Part shown: one piece after another, positions 19,205-26,085 of the stretch | Position numbering within the stretch: position 1 is the stretch's first letter | How the letters are laid out: every line of letters starts with the position of its first letter | NCBI RefSeq assembly: GCF_036002945.1 | Contig: NZ_CP108529.1 | Span: 7,435,001-7,499,000 of the forward strand | Length of the DNA: 64,000 nt | Direction: 5' to 3' | DNA from: Streptomyces sp. NBC_01224 | GTDB lineage: Bacteria; Actinomycetota; Actinomycetes; Streptomycetales; Streptomycetaceae | Program-made: the position numbers and the translations under genes | Notes under the pieces: generated by a model | Database searches by the model: none | Told to the model about the DNA's origin: nothing | What the model saw: only the letters and a program-made list of their open reading frames with translations

Positions 19205-19734
19205 TCAGCCGTCGCGCCGGTCCTTCCAGCGGAAGGTCAGCAGGCACAGCACCAGGCCGACGATGCACCAGGCACCCGGCATCAGCACGACCTCGCCGGG
19301 CCCACCAGCGCGATGACGTGCTCGCAGTCGCGCGGCCTCGGGTGGTAGCGGGCGAAGTGCGTCACCGTCTCGCACAGCGTCAACTCGGCGGGCGGGGATT
19401 CATCCTGCCAGACGGTTCCGACCCGGGAACGCCGACGGCGGTCGGCGGAAGCCGGGTCCACGCCGAGCACCGACACGGTCCCTCCGCCGCGGCTGCGATG
19501 GCCCTGCAGGATTTCCGCGGTCGTGCTCTTCCCGGCCCCGCTCGGTCCGAGGATTCCGAACGCCTCGCCCTGCCGGATGTCCAGGTCCAGGCCGTCGACC
19601 GCGGTCACTTCGCCATAGCGCTTGCGCAGGCCGCGCACCTCCACCACACGTTCGGTCGTGGTCCGGAGCGTTTCGCGGACCCGAGCGTTCCGTACCGGCC
19701 GTGCTCGGAGCCTTGCGCACACCTTTATGTCCAT
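19205..19734 (-). pseudogene. ABC transporter remnant: ATPase N-terminus joined to permease C-terminus
   Basis: On the minus strand an ABC ATPase starts normally (GLRKRYGEVTAVDGLDLDI; Walker A GPSGAGKSTT; Q-loop VGTVWQDESPP) and runs to about ALVGP, then stops. The signature motif, Walker B and H-loop are absent. Immediately after the break, in another frame, comes a membrane-helix C-terminus, PGAWCIVGLVLCLLTFRWKD, ending in a stop at 19207-19205. That sequence is typical of the last helix of an ABC-2 permease. The simplest reading is a single internal deletion of roughly 1.3 kb that fused an adjacent ATPase-permease pair and destroyed both. The ATPase start is uncertain (ATG 19734 used). Confidence 0.75.
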
Positions 19735-19807
19735 CGAACGGAAGACCAGTGGTGCGGTGCGGCACAATGGCCGTGCCCAGCAGGCCACTCACTGACGGAA
19801 CGGCGAT

Positions 19808-20443
19808 ATGACGACTGCAGCGGTTGACCATCCCTCCTCCGACCAGGACGAGGACAGCGGGAAGAGGGCCATCGGCGGCAGTCGGGCGTTCGCACTGCTG
19901 CTGGTGATCACGGGCGCCGCCGGACTCCTCGCCGCCTGGGTCATCACCATCGACAAGTTCAAGTTGCTGGAGGATCCCAACTTCACACCGGGCTGCAGCC
20001 TCAACCCGGTCGTCGCATGCGGCAACATCATGAAGAGCGAGCAGGCGGCCGCCTTCGGCTTCCCGAACCCGATGCTCGGTCTGGTCACCTACTCCGTGAT
20101 CATCGGTATCGGCCTGGCGCTCCTCGCGGGCGCCCGCTTCCGCAGCTGGTACTGGCTCGGGATGAACGCCGGCACGCTGTTCGGCGTCGGTTTCTGCACC
20201 TGGCTCCAGTACCAGTCGCTCTACAACATCAACTCCCTCTGCCTGTGGTGCTGCCTGGCCTGGGTCGCCACGATCGTCATGTTCTGCTACGTCACCACGC
20301 ACAACATCAAGAACCGGATCCTGCCCGCGCCGAACTGGCTGCGCAACGGACTGACGGAGTTCCACTGGGTGCCGCCGGTCCTGTGGATCGGCATCATCGG
20401 CATGCTGATCCTGACTCGCTGGTGGGACTTCTGGACCAGCTGA
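19808..20443 (+). CDS. Vitamin K epoxide reductase (VKOR) family membrane protein
   Basis: 211 aa with about five membrane helices. The VKOR disulfide-formation motifs are present: the loop pair in PGCSLNPVVACGNIM and the active-site CLWC (SLCLWCCLAW). Bacterial VKORs reoxidise a periplasmic thiol oxidoreductase (DsbA-like) using quinone, so it should promote disulfide formation outside the membrane. The N-terminus is a short charged cytoplasmic tail. It is a single gene; no DsbA partner is adjacent. ATG 19808 follows gaacggcgat. Confidence 0.92.
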   Translation: MTTAAVDHPSSDQDEDSGKRAIGGSRAFALLLVITGAAGLLAAWVITIDKFKLLEDPNFTPGCSLNPVVACGNIMKSEQAAAFGFPNPMLGLVTYSVIIGIGLALLAGARFRSWYWLGMNAGTLFGVGFCTWLQYQSLYNINSLCLWCCLAWVATIVMFCYVTTHNIKNRILPAPNWLRNGLTEFHWVPPVLWIGIIGMLILTRWWDFWTS

Positions 20444-20499
20444 CCGGCCCGTCGCTCCTGCCGGGCGACCGGCCCGGCAGGGATGTCAGTGCCGTGACA

Positions 20500-20505
20500 T
20501 AGGCT
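20500..20505 (+). promoter_or_regulatory. Putative -10 (TAGGCT) of leaderless rarA
   Basis: TAGGCT ends 7 nt before the rarA GTG, and there is no Shine-Dalgarno. This matches the TANNNT spacing typical of leaderless actinobacterial mRNAs. Confidence 0.5.
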
Positions 20506-20512
20506 TCAAAAC

Positions 20513-21871
20513 GTGGAGCCCGACCTCTTTACCGCAGCCGCCGAAGACCGCCAGGAGAAGGACCCGTCCAGCAGCCCACTGGCTGTCCGGATGCGTCCCC
20601 GCACCCTCGACGAGGTCGTCGGCCAGCAGCATCTGCTCAAGCCGGGCTCGCCGCTGCGCCGCCTCGTCGGCGAGGGGAACGGCGGGCCCGCAGGCCCGTC
20701 GTCGGTGATCCTCTGGGGCCCGCCCGGCATCGGGAAGACGACTCTGGCGTACGTGGTCAGCAAGGCCACCAACAAGCGCTTCGTCGAGCTCTCCGCGATC
20801 ACCGCGGGCGTCAAGGAAGTGCGGGCCGTCATCGAGGGCGCCCGCCGCGCCACCGGAGGCTACGGCAAGGAGACCGTCCTCTTCCTCGACGAGATCCACC
20901 GCTTCTCCAAGGCGCAGCAGGACTCGCTGCTTCCGGCGGTGGAGAACCGCTGGGTGACGCTGATCGCGGCGACCACCGAGAATCCGTACTTCTCGATCAT
21001 CTCGCCCCTGCTGTCGCGCTCGCTGCTGCTCACCCTGGAATCACTCACCGACGACGATCTGCGCGGCCTGCTGCAGCGTGCCCTGACCGACGAGCGCGGA
21101 CTCGGCGGCGCGGTGGCGCTGGAGAGCGACGCCGAGGCGCATCTGTTGCGCATCGCGGGCGGCGACGCCCGCCGGGCGCTCACGGCGCTGGAGGCCGCGG
21201 CCGGTGCGGCGCTGGCCAAACAGGAGAAGGAGATCACCCTCCTGACCCTGGAGGAGACCGTCGACCGTGCCGCCGTCAAGTACGACCGGGACGGCGACCA
21301 GCACTACGACGTGGCGAGTGCGCTCATCAAGTCGATCCGCGGCTCCGACGTGGATGCCGCGCTGCACTATCTGGCCCGGATGATCGAGGCGGGGGAGGAC
21401 CCGCGGTTCATCGCCCGGCGGCTGATGATCTCGGCCAGCGAGGACATCGGTCTCGCCGACCCCACGGCACTGCCCACCGCTGTCGCGGCCGCCCAGGCGG
21501 TCGCCATGATCGGTTTCCCCGAGGCGGCGCTCACCCTGAGCCACGCCACGATCGCCCTGGCCCTCGCTCCCAAGTCCAATGCGGCGACACTGGCGATCTT
21601 CGCCGCCCAGGAGGACGTACGGAAGGGTCTCGCGGGCCCAGTTCCGGCCCATCTGCGCGACGGCCACTACAAGGGCGCCGCCAAGCTGGGCCACGCCCAG
21701 GGCTATGTGTATCCGCACGATGTCCCCGGCGGTATCGCAGCTCAGCAGTACGCCCCGGACGCCGTGCGCGACAAGCACTACTACCAGCCCACGCGCTACG
21801 GCGCGGAAGCGCGTTACGCGGATGTGGTGGAGCGGGTCCGCGAGCGGCTCTCCGGCCCGTCCGCCGACTGA
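20513..21871 (+). CDS. rarA: Replication-associated recombination protein A (RarA/MgsA)
   Basis: 452 aa AAA+ ATPase related to clamp loaders; acts at stalled replication forks. N-terminal MRPRTLDEVVGQQHLL, Walker A WGPPGIGKTT, Walker B LFLDEIHRFSKAQQD, sensor 1 AATTENPYFSI, and the C-terminal tetramerisation region ending in PNDVPG-like YVYPHDVPGG are in the right order. The start is GTG 20513 without a ribosome site, probably leaderless. It is convergent with the DUF2470 gene, with only 28 bp between the stops. Confidence 0.95.
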   Translation: MEPDLFTAAAEDRQEKDPSSSPLAVRMRPRTLDEVVGQQHLLKPGSPLRRLVGEGNGGPAGPSSVILWGPPGIGKTTLAYVVSKATNKRFVELSAITAGVKEVRAVIEGARRATGGYGKETVLFLDEIHRFSKAQQDSLLPAVENRWVTLIAATTENPYFSIISPLLSRSLLLTLESLTDDDLRGLLQRALTDERGLGGAVALESDAEAHLLRIAGGDARRALTALEAAAGAALAKQEKEITLLTLEETVDRAAVKYDRDGDQHYDVASALIKSIRGSDVDAALHYLARMIEAGEDPRFIARRLMISASEDIGLADPTALPTAVAAAQAVAMIGFPEAALTLSHATIALALAPKSNAATLAIFAAQEDVRKGLAGPVPAHLRDGHYKGAAKLGHAQGYVYPHDVPGGIAAQQYAPDAVRDKHYYQPTRYGAEARYADVVERVRERLSGPSAD

Positions 21872-21899
21872 GGAGGACGCGCAGGGGCCGTTCCCCCGT

Positions 21900-22730
21900 T
21901 CAGTGCGCCGCCGCCTCGAAGAGCGTGTGCATGGCGTGGCGCAGCTCGCCGACGTCCCGCACCGGCTCGGGGAATTCGAAGCGTGCGTCGAAGCACTGCC
22001 CGTCCTCGCAGAAGCGCACACGCAGCCCGTACCGGTCCAGCGCGAGCGGTACGACGGAGGGCCGGTGAGCCGCGCAGCGACGGGCCGCACGCTCGCCGAG
22101 CAGCCCGCACAGCGTGTCCAGCTGTTCGCCGTGCGCCGCGTGCAGATGCTGCAGCAGCTCCGCCTCGTGTCCGACGAGCGGATCGGGGGACGCGTCCCGG
22201 AATCCGTCGGGTTCGACCTCCTCGGCGCCCCACAGATCGTCGACGTACGCCTCGCCCGTCTCCAGTCGGAGCGTCATCCGGCCGGGCCCCGACATGCCGG
22301 GTACGGTGGTGAGCCATCCCGAGACCCAGGCGCGGCCGCGGATGCGGTGCGGTACGGAGACCGGGGCGACGTCCGTGATCTCCAGCACAGCGGTCAGCTC
22401 GTCGTCCTCGGCGTGCGTCGCGGCCCGCACGGCCGGGGAATCAGCGGGGAGTTCGAGGAACAGATCCCCGTCGGGACCCACATTCCTGGTCAGCGGCATC
22501 AGCTGATCGGAGCCGGGTGCGTTCAGCCCGGCGACGAGCAGTACTGCCGAACAGGTACTCTGTACGAGAGTTCGTGTGCGCTCGGCTGCTGACGGCATCC
22601 GAGTGTTATCTAGCCCGCCGGGACGCGGCTGACCACGATCTGATCGGTCCTCCGTCGTATCGGCACCCTGAGGGGTGTCGACGCTGTCAGTGCTGTCCGT
22701 GACGTGTGTGGTGTTCCCCGGGCGAGACAT
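21900..22730 (-). CDS. DUF2470 domain protein, probable iron-regulated heme/flavin-type protein
   Basis: 276 aa. After a charged N-terminal tail, residues 45-165 resemble the split beta-barrel (pyridoxamine-phosphate-oxidase-like) half, and residues 185-276 form a DUF2470 domain (LLQHLHAAHGEQLDTL ... VVPLALDRYGLRVRF). This pairing is found in HugZ-like heme-utilisation proteins; whether it binds heme is not shown. ATG 22730 has aggaga upstream. An iron box (22745-22763) lies 15 bp before the start codon, so DmdR/DtxR-type iron repression is likely. That supports a role in iron or heme use. Confidence 0.8.
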   Translation of the reverse strand: MSRPGNTTHVTDSTDSVDTPQGADTTEDRSDRGQPRPGGLDNTRMPSAAERTRTLVQSTCSAVLLVAGLNAPGSDQLMPLTRNVGPDGDLFLELPADSPAVRAATHAEDDELTAVLEITDVAPVSVPHRIRGRAWVSGWLTTVPGMSGPGRMTLRLETGEAYVDDLWGAEEVEPDGFRDASPDPLVGHEAELLQHLHAAHGEQLDTLCGLLGERAARRCAAHRPSVVPLALDRYGLRVRFCEDGQCFDARFEFPEPVRDVGELRHAMHTLFEAAAH

Positions 22731-22744
22731 GCGATCTCCTCAAG

Positions 22745-22763
22745 TAAGGTGAGCCTAACCTAA
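22745..22763 (-). promoter_or_regulatory. Iron box (DmdR/DtxR/IdeR operator)
   Basis: On the minus strand the 19 bases read TTAGGTTAGGCTCACCTTA, one base off the consensus TTAGGTTAGGCTCACCTAA as I know it. It is placed between the start of the DUF2470 gene and the rpsD leader. Confidence 0.88.
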
Positions 22764-22786
22764 CCTACAACGGAGGTCTGGAGAAC

Positions 22787-23401
22787 GTGCCTAACCAGTC
22801 GCGTCCCAAGGTCAAGAAGAGCCGCGCGCTCGGCATTGCGCTGACGCCGAAGGCCGTCAAGTACTTCGAGGCCCGCCCCTACCCGCCGGGCGAGCACGGC
22901 CGTGGCCGCAAGCAGAACTCGGACTACAAGGTCCGTCTGCTGGAGAAGCAGCGTCTGCGTGCCCAGTACGACATCAGCGAGCGCCAGATGGCGCGTGCCT
23001 ACGACCGCGCCAAGAAGGCCGAGGGCAAGACGGGCGAGGCGCTCGTCGTCGAGCTCGAGCGTCGCCTCGACGCCCTGGTCCTGCGTTCGGGCATCGCCCG
23101 CACCATCTACCAGGCCCGCCAGATGGTCGTGCACGGTCACATCGAGGTCGACGGCCGCAAGGTCGACAAGCCGTCCTTCCGCGTCCGTCCCGACAACATC
23201 GTGATGGTTCGCGAGCGCAGCCGCGACAAGCACCCCTTCCAGGTTGCCCGCGAGGGTGGTTACGCCCCCGACGGCGAGACCCCGCGCTACCTGCAGGTGA
23301 ACCTGAAGGCCCTGGCCTTCCGCTTTGACCGGGACCCGAACCGCAAGGAAATCCCCGTGATCTGCGACGAGCAGCTCGTCGTCGAGTACTACGCCCGCTG
23401 A
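22787..23401 (+). CDS. rpsD: 30S ribosomal protein S4
   Basis: 204 aa. S4 nucleates assembly of the 30S 5' domain. The N-terminus (MPNQSRPKVKKSRALGIALT) lacks the CxxC-type zinc ligands; the only cysteine is near the C-terminus (VICDEQ), so this is a zinc-independent form. The S4 RNA-binding domain (LDALVLRSGIARTIYQARQM) and the conserved end EQLVVEYYAR are intact. GTG 22787 has cggaggtctggag upstream. The gene stands alone rather than in a ribosomal operon, and its leader directly abuts the iron box. Confidence 0.96.
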   Translation: MPNQSRPKVKKSRALGIALTPKAVKYFEARPYPPGEHGRGRKQNSDYKVRLLEKQRLRAQYDISERQMARAYDRAKKAEGKTGEALVVELERRLDALVLRSGIARTIYQARQMVVHGHIEVDGRKVDKPSFRVRPDNIVMVRERSRDKHPFQVAREGGYAPDGETPRYLQVNLKALAFRFDRDPNRKEIPVICDEQLVVEYYAR

Positions 23402-23418
23402 TCCAGGCGTAGCCGCTC

Positions 23419-25064
23419 TCACCAGCGCTCAGGCCCGCCCCTTCCCGATGTACGGGAGGCGGCGGGTCTCCGCATTTTCCCGGGGCCCGGCAGGGGCCCG
23501 GACGGCCGCCCAGGCCTCCCCGGCCGGTCCGCAGGCCCGCTCGCCAGCGCCCTGGCCACCGCCGCGTCCAGATCCAGCCGGCCCCCCGCACGCAGGCCCG
23601 ATTCATAGGGGCCGTTGCCCAGCTCCCGGCGGGCCAGCTCCTCGCACCGGGCACGCGGCTGCCCGTAGTACGCCGAACCGAACAGCGGCAGCCCGACCGA
23701 CGGCCAGATCCGGTCGGCGGCCCCCTGCAGCACCGCCGCCTCCGCCGCATCCCCCTCGACCGCCGTGACCAGTGCCAGCAGTTCCAGGGTGAGCACCGAG
23801 CCGAGCAGGTCGTGGAAGGCATGGCCGATCGCCAGGGACTCCTCGAGCAGCTCCCGGGCCCGGCCCGGCAGGTCCCGTTGCAGCGCAGCGAAGGCCAGTA
23901 CGTACAGCGCGTACGAGAGGGCCCACCGCTCCCCGTGGTCCTCGCAGATCTCCCTGACCTCTTCGCAGATCGCGGCCGCGCGGTCCAGATCCCCGTGGAA
24001 CCCGACCGCCATCGCCAGCTCGATCCGGGCCATCAGCACATTGCTGTTCAGCTCGCCGAGCTCCCGGTAACGGCCGAGCGCGTCGTCCAGCAGTTCCCGC
24101 GCCCTGGCCATGTCGTCCATGACGAGCGCCAGACACCCCATCCGGTGCACCGCGTACGCGAGCGCCGTGGAGTCGTCGGCCCGGTCGGCCTCATCCCGGC
24201 ACTCCTGCAGCGCGGAGACCGCACCGACCGGGTCGCCCTGCAGTACGGCCACGTGTCCGAGCACCCACAGCGCCTTCGGTCGCGAGGAGTCGTACGGTGT
24301 CTCCTGGCGCGCCGGCGCGCTCCGACTGGCGCCGGTCAGCAGCCGGAAGCGGTCGTCCAGGCGCTGCAGCACCTGCTCGGTGGACAGGGCGCGCAACCGT
24401 CCGGCGGCCAGTTCCAGCGCGAGCGGGATCCCGTCCAGTCGGCGGCACAGCTCCCGCGGTTGCGCGATCATGGTCGGTCAGCCGGAACTCCGGCCGCACT
24501 GCGGCGGCCCGCTCCGCGAAGAGCAGCATCGCGTCCTCGTCCGTCATCGGTGCGAGCGGGAACGCGAGCTCGCCGTCCAGTTCCAGGGGCAGCCGCCCGG
24601 CGGCGAGCACCCGCAGCAGCGGGGGGCCGGCGCAGCAGTTCCCGTACCAGCTGGGCGCAGGCGTCCACGAGATGCTCGAAGCCGTCGATCACCAGGAGGA
24701 GTTGGCGCCCGGCAAGATGTTCGAGGAGTGTCGTGCGGGGCGGTCTGCTGGTGTGATCGGTGAGTCCCAGGGCGTCGATCAGCGCATGCTCCAGCAGCCC
24801 GGGATCGTGGATGGCGGACAACTCCACCATCCAGACCCCGTCGCAGTACCGTTTCTCCATGAGCGTTGCGATCTTGGTGGCGCAACGGGTCTTGCCCACT
24901 CCGACCACGGTGACGAGCCTCGACTCGTCCAGCAGCTGACCGAGATCGGCCAGTTCGTCCTCCCGTCCCACGAATCTGTTCAGTTCCGCCGGGAGATTGC
25001 CGAGGGGGGTGGCGGGGGCACCCGGATCGCGGGGGGACGGAAAGGGGCGCTGGGGGCGTTGCAT
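23419..25064 (-). pseudogene. Degenerate LuxR/AfsR-type NTPase-TPR regulator
   Basis: The minus strand encodes pieces of one large ATP-binding regulator in three frames. Frame 1 (from ATG 25064) has LPAELNRFVGREDELADLGQ and a damaged P-loop, VTVVGVGKTR, missing residues of the usual GxGGVGKTR. Near 24630 the reading shifts to RLPLELDGELAFPLAPMT, and near 24465 it shifts again to LCRRLDGIPLALELAAGRLR. After FRLLTGASRSAPA the expected winged-helix and linker part is missing, and the frame jumps into TPR repeats (KALWVLGHVAVLQGD onwards) that fade at about 23540. No LuxR HTH is present, and the last 38 codons run through the rpsD terminator. At least two frameshifts, a P-loop deletion and a larger deletion make it a pseudogene. 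The longest open stretch (23419-24471) could still give a TPR-only peptide. Confidence 0.75.
23434..23466. terminator. Terminator after rpsD
   Basis: Imperfect 14-bp hairpin (cccgccccttcccg with cgggaggcggcggg) and a 5-nt loop, 33 bp after the rpsD stop. Confidence 0.65.
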
Positions 25065-25262
25065 GAAACACGCAGAGTGCTGGTAAGGAAGCTCTCCGTG
25101 CAATCTCCTTATGGCAACTGCGGTCCTTGCCGCCGGTAATGCGGTACAGGGCGCGACCACCGGCGCGATAGGCTCGGGAGACGACGATCGGCTGTTGCGA
25201 CAGCGGTCGCCGGACCTGGCAGAGACAGACAGAGACAGCAACAAGCTAGAGAGCGGTGCACT

Positions 25263-25715
25263 GTGTCCGGTGGAGAGGTGGCCGGGATTCTGGTGGCCGT
25301 CTTCTGGGCGATCCTGGTTTCGTTCCTCGCCGTCGTGCTGGTGAGGCTGGCCCAGACGCTCAGGGCGACCACCAAGCTCGTGGCGGATGTGACCGAGCAG
25401 GCGGTCCCACTGCTTGCCGACGCCTCCGCCACCGTGCGCTCCGCGCAGACCCAGCTCGACAAGGTCGACGCGATCGCCACGGACGTCCAGGAAGTCACCT
25501 CGAACGCCTCGGCGCTCTCCACCACTGTCGCCTCGGCCTTCGGCGGCCCGCTCGTCAAGGTCGCCGCGTTCGGATACGGGGTACGGCAGGCCATCGGCCG
25601 CAAGACCGATCCGGAACCGGAACCTGCCCGTCGTACGGTGATCGTCGGCCGCACCGTGCCTGCCGCGCGCGGCAGGAAGCGCAGCGGCAGAAACTCCCGC
25701 GGATCGAAGGACTGA
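25263..25715 (+). CDS. DUF948 family membrane-anchored protein
   Basis: 150 aa. One N-terminal membrane helix (about residues 6-28, VAGILVAVFWAILVSFLAVVL), then an amphipathic helix rich in Ala/Thr/Val with a heptad pattern (LRATTKLVADVTEQAVPLLA), then FGGPLVKVAAFGYGVRQAIG and a basic Arg/Lys tail. This architecture matches DUF948. Function is unknown; the family lies upstream of alaS in many actinobacteria. GTG 25263 with a weak ribosome site. The next gene starts 7 bp downstream. Confidence 0.85.
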   Translation: MSGGEVAGILVAVFWAILVSFLAVVLVRLAQTLRATTKLVADVTEQAVPLLADASATVRSAQTQLDKVDAIATDVQEVTSNASALSTTVASAFGGPLVKVAAFGYGVRQAIGRKTDPEPEPARRTVIVGRTVPAARGRKRSGRNSRGSKD

Positions 25716-25722
25716 CGCAGCG

Positions 25723-26085
25723 ATGTTCCGCCGTACGTTCTGGTTCACCGCCGGTGCCGCCGCCGGTGTCTGGGCCACTGCCAAGGTCAACCGGAAGCTC
25801 AAGCAGCTGACCCCCGAGAGTCTCGCGGCGCAGGCCGCGGACAAGGCGATCGAGACCGGCCACAAGCTCAAGGACTTCGCTCTGGACGTCCGTGAGTCCA
25901 TGGCTCGACGCGAGGCCGAACTGGGCGAGGCGCTGGGCCTTCAGGCACCGGTCGACCCCGACCTCCCCGTACGGCGTCATTTCGCCGTCGAGGCGGCCGA
26001 GCCCGTCGGACCGGACGGGTCCCTCGAAGCAACCAACTACCGCAAGCTCCCCTACAACTCGTACAACCGGAATGAGGACCACTGA
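25723..26085 (+). CDS. Small conserved actinobacterial protein (DUF6167-like)
   Basis: 120 aa. MFRRTFWFTAGAAAGVWATA forms a short hydrophobic anchor, followed by KVNRKLKQLTPESLAAQAAD and a helical charged middle; it ends in NYRKLPYNSYNRNEDH. No enzymatic motif. It is a regular companion of the DUF948 gene and alaS; its TGA overlaps the alaS ATG. That suggests co-expression but gives no function. Confidence 0.8.
   Translation: MFRRTFWFTAGAAAGVWATAKVNRKLKQLTPESLAAQAADKAIETGHKLKDFALDVRESMARREAELGEALGLQAPVDPDLPVRRHFAVEAAEPVGPDGSLEATNYRKLPYNSYNRNEDH

Noticed and set aside
22787..23401. Alternative zinc-free S4 paralogue under Zur control
   Set aside because: Lack of zinc ligands is normal for many S4 proteins, and the nearby operator is an iron box, not a Zur site.
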